Assembly (NCBI RefSeq): GCF_020519665.1
Contig: NZ_CP084703.1
Location: forward strand, 1,736,001 to 1,800,000
Direction: 5' to 3'
DNA: 64,000 bases
Source of the DNA: Bacillus shivajii
GTDB taxonomy: Bacteria; Bacillota; Bacilli; Bacillales; Salisediminibacteriaceae
Positions 46,200 to 55,658 of the stretch are shown here, piece by piece (the first letter of the stretch is position 1; each line of letters begins with the position of its first letter). The position numbers were made by a program, and so were the translations under genes. Under the pieces are notes generated by a model, which did no database searches, was not told the DNA's origin, and was given only the letters and a program-made list of their open reading frames with translations.

Positions 46200-47357
46200 A
46201 TGATCTCTTGGAAAGAAGCGAGTCGCAAAGTCATCGATACGTTAAATAACAAAGGGTATGAAGCCTATATCGTAGGTGGAGCTGTTAGAGATTACTTACT
46301 TAACATCCCAATAAAAGATATCGATATTTGTACAAATGCTTCAATAAGTAAACTAAAAACGCTGTTTCCACATCACATTGATGTAGGGGCCACTCACGGT
46401 ACGATCATTGTCAAGGTCTCGGATAAAACAATTGAAGTAAGCTCTTTTAAGTCGACGAACAACAGTGAAATAGTAACAATCGAAGAAGACTTATTCAACC
46501 GAGACTTTACGATTAATGCAATGGCAATGAATGAAACGGGAAAGATTATTGATCCCTTTGGAGGACAAGATGATTTAAAGCAGAAAGTGTTAAAGGTTGT
46601 TGGTCATAGCGAAGAAAGACTACTAGAGGACCCTCTTCGTTTATTAAGGGCCATTCGCTTCAAACTTCATTACAGTTTACGGGTAGATCGTAAAACGGAG
46701 CGTTGGATAAATGAACATGCAGGGAAAATCAATGACGTAGCAGTCGAACGAATCAGTAATGAAATAGACAAGATTGCTTCTGCCACTTTAGAAAAAAATC
46801 AGATCATTGAATTATTGGATTCGATTATTATCTTTGAACTACCACATATTTTTACAAACTTTGAAGAATTTGTTGAGAAACTAAAGTCGACATCTGAAAC
46901 GATAAGAACGACGAACATCGAAGAGTTATGGTTAATAGCTTTACTACATACAGAAGATTTATCAAGCGTATTTACCTATTATCGTCGCAGTAATAAATTT
47001 AAAAGGCAACTCTCCCATATTGTTACGGGCATAAGGCGAGTCATCGATCGAAAATGGACAAAAATGGATTTGTACGAAATAGGTGAAACGTATATCCCAC
47101 TTACTGAAAAGATCAGGGCTATCTGTAAGGAAGAACCTGCCGAAATAGAAACGATTAAAACAATGTACGATGCACTCCCCATAAAAAATAAAGAAGAATT
47201 AGCTATTGGCGGGGAAGACCTTATGAATTGGTTTCCGAATGAACCAGGTGTATGGATTGGCCAATGTTTACAAGAAATAGAAAAAGCTGTTGTTAATGGA
47301 GATGTCGAAAATAACAAAGAACATATATATCATTGGCTCAAGGAAGGAGGGATTTGA
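46200..47357 (+). CDS. cca: CCA-adding tRNA nucleotidyltransferase
   Basis: 385 residues, AGGAGG before ATG. Class II head YIVGGAVRDYLLNIPIKDIDI (the DxD catalytic pair in KDIDIC), RDFTINAMAMN and the RNA-binding EDPLRLLRAIRFKLHY are conserved, followed by helical neck/body/tail. Adds CCA to tRNA 3' ends. Slightly shorter than many homologues, no frameshift apparent. birA starts directly at the stop. Confidence 0.96.
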   Translation: MISWKEASRKVIDTLNNKGYEAYIVGGAVRDYLLNIPIKDIDICTNASISKLKTLFPHHIDVGATHGTIIVKVSDKTIEVSSFKSTNNSEIVTIEEDLFNRDFTINAMAMNETGKIIDPFGGQDDLKQKVLKVVGHSEERLLEDPLRLLRAIRFKLHYSLRVDRKTERWINEHAGKINDVAVERISNEIDKIASATLEKNQIIELLDSIIIFELPHIFTNFEEFVEKLKSTSETIRTTNIEELWLIALLHTEDLSSVFTYYRRSNKFKRQLSHIVTGIRRVIDRKWTKMDLYEIGETYIPLTEKIRAICKEEPAEIETIKTMYDALPIKNKEELAIGGEDLMNWFPNEPGVWIGQCLQEIEKAVVNGDVENNKEHIYHWLKEGGI

Positions 47358-48326
47358 ATGAAGGCAAATGTATTACAGTTATTACGAGATGAAGAAGGAA
47401 ATTACATATCAGGCGCAAAGATTAGTGAAGCATTGAATTGTAGTAGAACAATGGTATGGAAATATATTGACGCGTTAAGAAAAGAGGGCTATGAAATTGA
47501 GGCGGTCTCAAACAAAGGTTACTGTCTTATAAAAGAGTATGATCGATTAAGTAAACATGAGCTTTTATCGAGATTGACAGACCATTCAATCTTTAGTGAT
47601 GTGATTTATGAAGAGTCAACACCATCAACACAAATCATTGCCCAAGCTGCAGCAAATGAAGGGGTTTGTGAAGGAACGGTAGTGATTGCTGATGAACAAG
47701 TTTCTGGAAGGGGAAGGTTAGGCCGTGAGTGGTATTCTCCTCCGGAAACAGGAATATGGATGAGTATGATTTTAAGACCTAAGGTCGATTTTCGGAGGGC
47801 ACCTCAATTAACACTTGTCACTGCAGTTGCAGTCGTACGAGCGATCGAACACGTCACGAAGCTCGAAGCTGAAATTAAGTGGCCAAATGATTTATTGTTA
47901 AACGGGAAAAAGATTGCTGGGATCTTAACGGAAATGCAAGCAGACCCAGACCAAATTAAAGCAGTCATTATTGGGGTCGGAATAAATGTGAACCATCGTT
48001 CGTTTCCTGAAGGGATAGAAGATATAGCAACTTCTTTAGCAAATGAAAGTGATCGGACATTCAATAGAGCTGAATTAATCGCTCAAATATTAAAAGAGTT
48101 TGAATGGCTTTATGATGCTTATTTAACGAAAGGGTTCTCGTTTATTAAGCCACTATGGGAAGCAAGGTCGAATACAATTGGTAGAATGATTAAAGCTAGA
48201 ACAGCAAACGACGTGATTGAAGGCTTTGCAGAAGGAATAGATGAGGAAGGTGTGCTATTACTTCGTGACAAAACAGGGGATAGGCACAACATTTATTCCG
48301 CAGACATCGATATAGCAAAAAACTAA
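47358..48326 (+). CDS. birA: Biotin-protein ligase and biotin repressor
   Basis: 322 residues. N-terminal winged helix (1-65, GAKISEALNCSRTMVWKYIDAL) for operator binding; central ligase domain with biotinyl-AMP loop SGRGRLGREWYSPP and catalytic Lys in IKWPNDLLLNGKKIAGIL; C-terminal SH3-like domain. Attaches biotin to acetyl-CoA/pyruvate carboxylases and represses biotin genes. In B. subtilis it also follows cca. Confidence 0.97.
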   Translation: MKANVLQLLRDEEGNYISGAKISEALNCSRTMVWKYIDALRKEGYEIEAVSNKGYCLIKEYDRLSKHELLSRLTDHSIFSDVIYEESTPSTQIIAQAAANEGVCEGTVVIADEQVSGRGRLGREWYSPPETGIWMSMILRPKVDFRRAPQLTLVTAVAVVRAIEHVTKLEAEIKWPNDLLLNGKKIAGILTEMQADPDQIKAVIIGVGINVNHRSFPEGIEDIATSLANESDRTFNRAELIAQILKEFEWLYDAYLTKGFSFIKPLWEARSNTIGRMIKARTANDVIEGFAEGIDEEGVLLLRDKTGDRHNIYSADIDIAKN

Positions 48327-48344
48327 CAAAATGAAAAGTAAATC

Positions 48345-48500
48345 TGTTATACTTTAACTGGACGGTATCCAAAAAGGAACTGTACCACTCTTTTTTAAAA
48401 CAAACATTATAAAAAGGTTCTGCCTTGATCCGAGAACGGACTGGGACAGAGGGTGTGAAAGATTACAACACTAAATTGAATTTAGTGATAAATGAGCGAT
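48345..48500 (+). promoter_or_regulatory. Possible structured leader upstream of panB
   Basis: TGT plus TATACT (48345-48353) forms an extended -10, followed by a 300-base untranslated stretch before panB. Visible hairpins: TCCG-AGAA-CGGA inside a TCTG...CAGA stem (around 48420-48452), GTGT...ACAC, and CACTAAATTGAATTTAGTG (48469-48487). I do not recognise a known riboswitch class. Confidence 0.4.
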
Positions 48501-48507
48501 AAAAACC

Positions 48508-48618
48508 AAGACTGTCTCAAAGTAGGATCAGCTAAATTTTATTTCAACCATAAGTTAACGAATAGGTTTATTTATGTTGGAGTAATTATTTGCTGTGAAA
48601 ATCTTTTGAGACAGTCTT
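48508..48618. repeat. 111-bp segment bounded by a 15-bp inverted repeat
   Basis: AAGACTGTCTCAAAG (48508-48522) is inverse to CTTTTGAGACAGTCTT (48603-48618), one base longer, followed by TTTTTAT. It could be a terminator with a very large loop or a small inverted-repeat element related to insertion-sequence ends. It separates birA from panB. Confidence 0.6.
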
Positions 48619-48678
48619 TTTATATTGATTCGTTCAGTTGTTTCACCCTTCTCTCAGAAAAAAGAAAGGAGATTAAAC

Positions 48679-49518
48679 GTGAAAACGACAAAAGATTTTC
48701 GAAAAATGAAAAGTGCGAACGAAAAAATTTCAATGCTCACTTCATATGATGCGCCGAGTGCAAAACTTGCAGAAGCCGCTGGCATTGATGTCCTCTTAGT
48801 AGGGGACTCTTTAGGCATGGTTGTATTAGGGTACGATTCAACGATTCCGGTTACAGTAGACGACATGGTTCATCACACAAAAGCAGTTAAAAGAGGGGCA
48901 CCTAATACGTTTGTCGTAAGTGACCTTCCATATCTAAGCTATCATGCTTCTTTAAAAGACGCTTTTAGTAATGCAAAATTATTAATGCAAGATGCGGGGG
49001 CACATGCTGTAAAAATGGAAGGTGGCGGTGATGTTTTACTTACTGCTGAAAAGCTTATTGAAGCTGGAGTACCGGTTGTTACACATTTAGGGTTAACGCC
49101 ACAATCAGTGGGTGTACTTGGTGGATACAGTGTCCAAGGAAAATCAGAGGAGTCCGCAAACAAGCTAATAAGTGAAGCGAAGATAGCCGAACAAATTGGT
49201 TCTAGTATGCTCGTATTAGAATGTGTTCCAGAATGGTTAGGAAAACAGATTTCAGAAGAACTTACGATTCCTGTTATTGGCATTGGCGCAGGAAGATATA
49301 CTGACGGCCAAGTTTTAGTTTATCATGATGTGATTGGCTACACACAAGGTCACGTCCCGAAATTTGTAAAACAATATACAAATATCTCTGAGAAGATAGA
49401 GGAAAGTTTAATCCTTTTTGCTCAAGATGTGAAAAAGGGCTCATTCCCTGAAAAAAATCATACCTTTCTTCCATATGAAGACCATATGCAAACCTTATAT
49501 GGAGGGAAGCAAAAGTGA
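48679..49518 (+). CDS. panB: Ketopantoate hydroxymethyltransferase
   Basis: 279 residues from GTG 48679, with AAAGGAGATT six bases upstream; the longer frame from 48625 runs into the inverted repeat and has no ribosome site. [35 protein letters not shown] and [17 protein letters not shown] carry the metal and substrate ligands. Adds a hydroxymethyl group to 2-ketoisovalerate, first pantothenate step. First of panBCD; GTGA overlap with panC. Confidence 0.96.
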   Translation: MKTTKDFRKMKSANEKISMLTSYDAPSAKLAEAAGIDVLLVGDSLGMVVLGYDSTIPVTVDDMVHHTKAVKRGAPNTFVVSDLPYLSYHASLKDAFSNAKLLMQDAGAHAVKMEGGGDVLLTAEKLIEAGVPVVTHLGLTPQSVGVLGGYSVQGKSEESANKLISEAKIAEQIGSSMLVLECVPEWLGKQISEELTIPVIGIGAGRYTDGQVLVYHDVIGYTQGHVPKFVKQYTNISEKIEESLILFAQDVKKGSFPEKNHTFLPYEDHMQTLYGGKQK

Positions 49519-50402
49519 TCGTGATTACGAAAATAAATGAGCTCCAGAACTGGATAAAAGATATACGTCAAACAGGAAGAGAGATCGGCTTTGTTCCTAC
49601 GATGGGGTATTTACATGAAGGACACCTTTCACTAATGGAAAAAGCTCGTCAACAAAACGATGTGGTCATTGCAAGTATTTTTGTTAACCCACTCCAGTTT
49701 GGTGAAGGTGAGGACTTCGATGAATACCCACGTGATTTGGAAAGGGATAAAGCGCTTGCAAAAGATTATGGTGTAGATGTATTATTTGTTCCTTCCGCAA
49801 AAGAAATGTATCAGAAAAAAATGAGTGCATCTTTGATCGTTCATGAAGGGGTAGACATTCTATGTGGCGAGAGTAGACCCGGTCATTTTGATGGTGTCGC
49901 AACCGTTGTCATGAAATTATTCCAATTGACAAAACCAACACGAGCTTACTTTGGAATGAAAGATGCTCAACAAGTAGCAGTTATTGAGAGAATGGTTGAG
50001 GATTTCCATCTAGATGTAGAAATTATTCGATGTCCTACGGTTAGAGAAGATGATGGACTAGCGAAGAGTTCACGAAATGTGAATTTAACGCAACAAGAGC
50101 GTAAGGAAGCACCTAAGATCTATGCTTTACTAAATGAAACGAAGCAGTTGATCTTAAAAGGGCAAATAACTTTTGATGAAGTAAAAAGTTATTTATACGA
50201 CAAAATGACATTACAAATTAGTGGTAGTGTCGATTATATAGAATGTAGAACATTTCCAGAGCTAAAAGAGGTAACTAATGTTCAAAGTGATATCATTATT
50301 GCTACTGCTGTTAAATATTCTCACGTTAGACTTATTGATAACGCGTTAATTACAACAGAAGAATTAACAGAACATCGGAAGGGGAACAAACAACATGTTT
50401 AG
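49515..50402 (+). CDS. panC: Pantothenate synthetase
   Basis: 295 residues from GTG 49515 with GGAGGGAAG upstream. [16 protein letters not shown] (ATP site, HxGH-like), [15 protein letters not shown] and [10 protein letters not shown] are conserved. Condenses pantoate and beta-alanine using ATP. Overlaps panB by four bases and panD by eight. Confidence 0.97.
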   Translation: MIVITKINELQNWIKDIRQTGREIGFVPTMGYLHEGHLSLMEKARQQNDVVIASIFVNPLQFGEGEDFDEYPRDLERDKALAKDYGVDVLFVPSAKEMYQKKMSASLIVHEGVDILCGESRPGHFDGVATVVMKLFQLTKPTRAYFGMKDAQQVAVIERMVEDFHLDVEIIRCPTVREDDGLAKSSRNVNLTQQERKEAPKIYALLNETKQLILKGQITFDEVKSYLYDKMTLQISGSVDYIECRTFPELKEVTNVQSDIIIATAVKYSHVRLIDNALITTEELTEHRKGNKQHV

Positions 50403-50778
50403 AGAAATGATGAGTGGTAAACTGCACCGTGCTACTGTAACAGAAGCGAACTTAAATTACGTTGGTAGTATTACAATTGATGAGGACTTAATGGATGCAG
50501 TTGGCGTTTTAGAAAATGAAAAAGTTCAAGTAGTAAATAATAACAATGGTGCTAGACTTGAAACGTATGTGATTAAAGGAGAGCGTGGATCAAAAACAAT
50601 TTGTTTAAATGGAGCTGCGGCACGACTTGTTCAACCAAATGATACGGTCATTATTATTTCTTATAAATGGGTCGCTGAAGCAGAGTGTAAAGCACACACA
50701 CCTAAGGTAGCGATCTTAAACGAACAAAACGATATTATAGAAATGATGCAAACAGAACCAGCTTCTACCTTAAGATAA
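50395..50778 (+). CDS. panD: Aspartate 1-decarboxylase proenzyme
   Basis: 127 residues. Self-cleavage site between Gly24 and Ser25 (NYVGSITID) creates the pyruvoyl group; [21 protein letters not shown] and DTVIIISY are conserved. Makes beta-alanine from aspartate, supplying panC. Start ATG lies inside the end of panC. Confidence 0.97.
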   Translation: MFREMMSGKLHRATVTEANLNYVGSITIDEDLMDAVGVLENEKVQVVNNNNGARLETYVIKGERGSKTICLNGAAARLVQPNDTVIIISYKWVAEAECKAHTPKVAILNEQNDIIEMMQTEPASTLR

Positions 50779-50785
50779 TTCGAAT

Positions 50786-50846
50786 ATCCCTCCCTGAAAC
50801 GTTGGAAACTGTAAGTAACAGATGCAGCATTCATGGGAGGGTTTTA
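50786..50846 (+). terminator. Hairpin whose 3' arm is the next gene's Shine-Dalgarno
   Basis: CCCTCCCTGAA (50788-50798) pairs with TTCATGGGAGGG (50830-50841, one bulged base) followed by TTTTATT. It can act as the panD terminator, and its GGGAGGG is the ribosome site for ATG 50849. Confidence 0.65.
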
Positions 50847-50848
50847 TT

Positions 50849-51892
50849 ATGTTTTCATCAACACAATGGGAAGAGATGTCTAAATGGCTTATGGATAATA
50901 AAGACATGTTAAACGAAAATGAACTCAAGCAATGGGTGGAGCATTTATCAAAAGAGCAAGACCAACTTCTAGAAGTATGGAGTACACAAAATGAGTTACT
51001 CGAAGAAATAAAAGATGAGCTCACAACAAGTAATCCATTTTCGTTTCAAAAAGAAGACGAGACCCATACTGGAATTAGTTATTTTGAACTTGGTTTATAT
51101 GAGGAAGCGATCCGTGAATTTCAAGCCGGATTAGATGGGCAACAAAATAGTGCTCGTTTATATTTATATTTAGGGTTTTCTCAGTTATATATTGAACAAC
51201 CTAACGAGGCAAAAGAAAGCTTCTTAAATGTCTTACACCGTAGTAAAGACCCTACCGAACATCATTTTGCACTTGTTGGATTAGGGCTGCAAGCTGGACA
51301 AGAAGAAAATATAGAAGAGGCCATCCACTACTTTGAAAAATCCGAAGTCCTCCTCTTTAACAGCGATGTAGTGTATAATTTAGGCATCTGTTATTTACTG
51401 CTGAAAATGCCGAAAGAGGCGCTTCAATATTTTCAAAAAATGGTGCATAAAGGAGAAACTGACTCAGAAAGTTATTTCTGGTTAGGGAAATGTTTTGAAT
51501 CGTTAGGACGAAATACTGAGGCGATGGAAGCATGGTATGAAACGATTCAACGGACAAAATCGAAAAAGCTGATTCGCACATTAGCATTTATTTTCGAAGA
51601 GAATGGGAACTTTTCTTGTGCAATCTATTGTTATGAACGATTAAAATCGTTAGGATATAATGAAGCCTTTGTTTTACACGGTATGGCATGGAACTATGGC
51701 TTATTAGACGAAAGAAAAAAATCAATGGAAATGTTTGAAGAGCTATTATATCTTGAACCAACAAATATAAATGCAATGATTTCCTATTTATGGCTTTTAT
51801 ACCGTTGGGAAGAGATAGAAAAGTTTAAACAATTAAAAGAGAGAATAAGTCATGAAAATCTTTCTCACCCATTGATTGCTCATTTAACATAA
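50849..51892 (+). CDS. TPR-repeat protein between panD and dinG
   Basis: 347 residues from ATG 50849, seven bases after GGGAGGG; an in-frame ATG at 50822 overlaps that site. N-terminal ~70 residues are a charged helical segment; then about seven tetratricopeptide repeats (GISYFELGLYEEAIREFQAG, FALVGLGLQAGQEENIEEAI, SYFWLGKCFESLGRNTEAM). No export signal. Similar in style to YpiA but clearly a different protein. I know no such gene between panD and dinG in B. subtilis; partner unknown. Confidence 0.75.
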   Translation: MFSSTQWEEMSKWLMDNKDMLNENELKQWVEHLSKEQDQLLEVWSTQNELLEEIKDELTTSNPFSFQKEDETHTGISYFELGLYEEAIREFQAGLDGQQNSARLYLYLGFSQLYIEQPNEAKESFLNVLHRSKDPTEHHFALVGLGLQAGQEENIEEAIHYFEKSEVLLFNSDVVYNLGICYLLLKMPKEALQYFQKMVHKGETDSESYFWLGKCFESLGRNTEAMEAWYETIQRTKSKKLIRTLAFIFEENGNFSCAIYCYERLKSLGYNEAFVLHGMAWNYGLLDERKKSMEMFEELLYLEPTNINAMISYLWLLYRWEEIEKFKQLKERISHENLSHPLIAHLT

Positions 51893-51942
51893 CACTAAAA
51901 AATAATCGAACTTTACTCGAGGGAAATTTGGAGGAATAGATA

Positions 51943-54711
51943 ATGAATCGTTTTCTCATTATCGATGTTGAAACAACTGGGGTATCCTTTTCTAAAGGTG
52001 ACCGTATTATACAAATTGCATATGTGGTCGTAGAGGGACAACAAATCATCAAAAGGTTTTCAAGTTATATAAATCCTGAAAAGCCGATCCCACGTTTTAT
52101 TCAGTCATTAACGAACATTGAGGCAGAACATGTTGACGAGGCCCCATTATTTGAGGAAGTTGCGCCTCAGTTACTAAATGACTTAGATGGGGCCTACTTT
52201 GTAGCTCATAATGTCGACTTTGACTTAAGTTTTATTAACGATGAGCTTGTAAATGCCGGATATGAACCATATCGTGGTCTTGTCATCGACACTGTTGAGC
52301 TAGCAAAGATTGCTTATCCTACATCCGATGGCTTTAAACTTTCACAGTTGACGGCAAACTTAAATATGGACCATAACCAACCGCATAGAGCGGATAGTGA
52401 TGCAGAAGCAACGTCACAGCTGTTTTTAAAGATGATCGATAAATTGTCGTCATTACCATTAGATACGTTAAAGAAGCTTGATCGTTTACAAAAGTTTTGT
52501 AAAAGTGATTTGCAGTCATTAATGCACGAATGGATGAATGCTGCCTCCATGAAAGAGTTAGAGGGGTACGATTATTACCGAGGCTTTGTCCTAAGGAAAA
52601 CAGCAGAAGAGATAAAGGAAGAGGAAGCACCACAATGTTCATTTGAAACGTACTATAAAGAAACGTTATTAAATGAGGAAAAGTTAAAAGGAGTAATGAC
52701 TGGATACGAACAACGCGAAGGTCAATTAAATATGGCACAATTTATTTACGACCAATTTGAGCGGAATTCATTTGGTCTTATTGAAGCTGGAACAGGTACT
52801 GGTAAAACTCTTGCTTACCTAATTCCTGCAGCCTTTTATTCAAAAATACATAGTAAGCGCATTGTCATTAGTACACACACAGTGCAACTTCAAGAACAAA
52901 TGCTAAAAAAGGATTTACATACGTTAGCGAAAATATTACCTTTTGCAATAAAGACCGGTGTATTAAAAGGTCGTAGCCATTACCTTTGCTTACAAAAATT
53001 TGAACGTCTCCTTGAAAAGGATCCTTTTGATTCTTATGACCGAACGATTGCTAAAGCGCAAATTCTTGTATGGCTGACTGAAACGAAAACTGGAGACGTA
53101 GAAGAGTTAAACTTAGCAACTTCTTCATTTCGCTTTTGGAAAGAAATCGCAAGTGATTATACATCGTGCACGACACCAAAGTGCCCATGGTTTTCTCGTT
53201 GTTTTTATCAACGTGCCAAACAAAAAGCAAAAGAATCAGATTTAATCATAACCAATCATTCACTCGTTTTATCAGATATGAAATCTGATCACCAAGTCAT
53301 TCCTAGCTACAACCATATCATCATTGATGAGGCTCATCATTTTGAAGAAACAGCAACAGAACAATTTGGTGAAATGCTCGACTATTTATCGTTAACACAT
53401 ATCATTAATGATTTAGGATCAGAAAATGAAGGTGTATTATCTTACATGAAAAAAGAGACGTTCTATAACGAAGAACTACATGTAAGTGAAGTCATCGAGA
53501 CAAGCAAAGAGTTAAAGCAAGAGTGGAATGAGCTGTTTTTATTATTAAGACAATACTTAAATCATTCACAAATCAAAAGAAACGAACGCGGGCGCGCCAA
53601 TACAATTATTAATCGTTCTGAAAAGCAGTGGGAACATGTATTAGAAGCTGCGAAACGTTGTTTTATGCAGCTAAGTGAATGGACGAGGATACAGGCAGAG
53701 TTACAAGACCGACTATCTCAAATGAACAATAGTGAACAACGTTTAGCTGAAATGCTACAAACGATCTATGATCGAAGTGTTCAAATCATGAATGGATTCA
53801 ATATGTTACTGTTAGATGATGACGATGAAAACTTCGTATATTGGCTTGAAGCAGATTTAAAAGGGCCGAAACAATCAGTATCCATACAAAAGAAACCGAT
53901 ACACGTTGCTGAGAAATTAGCTGACGCTTTTTTCGCGAAAAAAGACAGTGTGATCTTTACATCTGCGACGTTATCTGTAAAACAGTCGTTCCAATATTTC
54001 ATCCAAAGACTTGGGTTAGAGGACTTTCCGGTTGAAACAAAGCTTGTTCAATCACCGTTCGATTGGGGAAATCAAGTCAAACTCTGTATTCCGGAAGATA
54101 TGCCAATGATTAATGAGGCAGGTGAATCAGGGTATATTGAAGCTGCGGCTTTAAATATTTATCGTATTTCTCAATTATCTGAAGGCAAAATGCTTGTATT
54201 ATTTACATCATATGATATGTTGAAAAAATGTTATGAATACTTAAGGGAATTATTAACAGATGATTACATGTTAATTGCTCAAGGAGTACAAACTGGGAGT
54301 AGGTCGAAGCTAACGAAAAACTTTCAACAATTTGATAAAGCAATTTTGTTAGGTACGAGTAGCTTTTGGGAAGGGGTCGATATTCCAGGTAATGATTTAA
54401 GTGTGATCGTGATTGTACGACTTCCATTTTCCCCACCAGATGATCCAGTTTTCAAAGCAAAATCTGATGCACTAAAAGAACAAAAGCAATCTCCGTTTAT
54501 GAAGTTGGCACTACCACAAGCTGTTATTCGGTTTAAACAAGGATTTGGTCGTTTAATTCGAACATCGAATGACCGTGGGGCTGTGATCGTACTTGATCGT
54601 CGAATCGTAACAGCAAGGTATGGAAAATCGTTTATCGAATCATTGCCACAAATTCCAGTATTAGAGAATTCAATGGATGAATTGGAAAAAGATCTGGAAA
54701 ATTGGTTATAA
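51943..54711 (+). CDS. dinG: DinG-family exonuclease/helicase-like protein
   Basis: 922 residues, the long Gram-positive form. Residues 1-~175 are a DEDDh exonuclease (FLIIDVETTGVSFSKGD, FVAHNVDFDLSF, QPHRADSDAEATSQLF); the rest is an XPD-like superfamily 2 helicase with Walker A EAGTGTGKTLAYLIPA, DEAH box IIIDEAHHFEE and motif VI QGFGRLIRT. Four cysteines (349, 409, 414, 420) show the x59-x4-x5 spacing of an iron-sulfur site like that of E. coli DinG. ATG follows TTGGAGG. Likely acts on DNA repair intermediates. Confidence 0.93.
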   Translation: MNRFLIIDVETTGVSFSKGDRIIQIAYVVVEGQQIIKRFSSYINPEKPIPRFIQSLTNIEAEHVDEAPLFEEVAPQLLNDLDGAYFVAHNVDFDLSFINDELVNAGYEPYRGLVIDTVELAKIAYPTSDGFKLSQLTANLNMDHNQPHRADSDAEATSQLFLKMIDKLSSLPLDTLKKLDRLQKFCKSDLQSLMHEWMNAASMKELEGYDYYRGFVLRKTAEEIKEEEAPQCSFETYYKETLLNEEKLKGVMTGYEQREGQLNMAQFIYDQFERNSFGLIEAGTGTGKTLAYLIPAAFYSKIHSKRIVISTHTVQLQEQMLKKDLHTLAKILPFAIKTGVLKGRSHYLCLQKFERLLEKDPFDSYDRTIAKAQILVWLTETKTGDVEELNLATSSFRFWKEIASDYTSCTTPKCPWFSRCFYQRAKQKAKESDLIITNHSLVLSDMKSDHQVIPSYNHIIIDEAHHFEETATEQFGEMLDYLSLTHIINDLGSENEGVLSYMKKETFYNEELHVSEVIETSKELKQEWNELFLLLRQYLNHSQIKRNERGRANTIINRSEKQWEHVLEAAKRCFMQLSEWTRIQAELQDRLSQMNNSEQRLAEMLQTIYDRSVQIMNGFNMLLLDDDDENFVYWLEADLKGPKQSVSIQKKPIHVAEKLADAFFAKKDSVIFTSATLSVKQSFQYFIQRLGLEDFPVETKLVQSPFDWGNQVKLCIPEDMPMINEAGESGYIEAAALNIYRISQLSEGKMLVLFTSYDMLKKCYEYLRELLTDDYMLIAQGVQTGSRSKLTKNFQQFDKAILLGTSSFWEGVDIPGNDLSVIVIVRLPFSPPDDPVFKAKSDALKEQKQSPFMKLALPQAVIRFKQGFGRLIRTSNDRGAVIVLDRRIVTARYGKSFIESLPQIPVLENSMDELEKDLENWL

Positions 54712-54755
54712 TCAATAAGGTGGACGATTTCATTTATGAAAGGAGCTGTTTATTT

Positions 54756-55634
54756 ATGGCTCGTCAGATCTTTTTTTCAATCATGATTTTTATGCTTCTA
54801 TTTCTTGTTGCTATGCCGACTGTAAATGCGGATAGGATTGAATTAAACTTATCTCAAGGGGAAATCGCATATACATTTTTTGATTTAGAGCATGGAGAAG
54901 CGACATTAATTCAAAACAATGATGGGAAGACCGTTTTAATCAATACTGGTCATCAAGATAGTCAGGATGACTTAATGGATCGATTGGATTTTTATGATGT
55001 TGACCAAATTGATACCTTACTCCTTACAAGTAAACAACCAGAATATACCGGGAATGTTTCCTGGATGTTATCGCAATATCCAGTAGGGAAAATTGTTGTT
55101 TCTTCACCAATTGTCAATGATATATTATCAATAAAAAATGTCGATAGTGACATCGTTAGTTATGTTGATGAAGGTGATACTTTTGATTTGTTAACAGGGT
55201 TAACATTACAAGTATTATTTATTGAAGAAGACATTGGGATTGACCAAGGTTCCCTGTCTTTTTTTCTAACACATAAACAAAAGAAATTATTATACTTAAC
55301 AGAAGCAAATCAACGTGTAGAAGATCAGCTCGTCGAAGATTATGACTTAAAGACAACCGTAATGAAAGTCCCAGATTTCGGAAGTGAGAAAGGGACATCA
55401 GAGAAATTATTAAAAGAAGCAGATCCACAAGTTGCTGTCATCTTCAGAAATGGTGAAGACTTGCCGAGTAATTATGTCCTCGAGCGATTGAACGAAACAT
55501 GGATTGATATTTATCAAACGAGTAGAAGTGGTACGGTTACGATAAAGTGTTTAGAAGATGATTATGAAATTATTACAGTTCGCCCTACAGAAAAAGAAAC
55601 GTTAATAGGGAAGCTTTTAACGAAACTTTCATGA
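54756..55634 (+). CDS. Secreted MBL-fold protein lacking metal ligands
   Basis: 292 residues from ATG 54756 (AAAGGAG upstream); frame from 54702 overlaps dinG and is rejected. Signal peptide: hydrophobic 5-20, cleavage expected after VNA. The fold order follows ComEC-type metallo-beta-lactamase domains, but every ligand position is replaced: where HxHxDH is expected the sequence reads LTSKQPEYTGN; the GD aspartate becomes LTEANQ; the HHGS step reads VPDFGSEKGTS. It should thus bind no zinc. Position between dinG and the deaminase gene; role unknown. Confidence 0.72.
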   Translation: MARQIFFSIMIFMLLFLVAMPTVNADRIELNLSQGEIAYTFFDLEHGEATLIQNNDGKTVLINTGHQDSQDDLMDRLDFYDVDQIDTLLLTSKQPEYTGNVSWMLSQYPVGKIVVSSPIVNDILSIKNVDSDIVSYVDEGDTFDLLTGLTLQVLFIEEDIGIDQGSLSFFLTHKQKKLLYLTEANQRVEDQLVEDYDLKTTVMKVPDFGSEKGTSEKLLKEADPQVAVIFRNGEDLPSNYVLERLNETWIDIYQTSRSGTVTIKCLEDDYEIITVRPTEKETLIGKLLTKLS

Positions 55635-55658
55635 TAAACTGAGGAGAGGAGTTCTTTC

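Noticed and set aside
48492-48749. 85-codon open frame over the birA-panB spacer
   Set aside because: Overlaps panB in another frame and spans the inverted repeat; no ribosome site.
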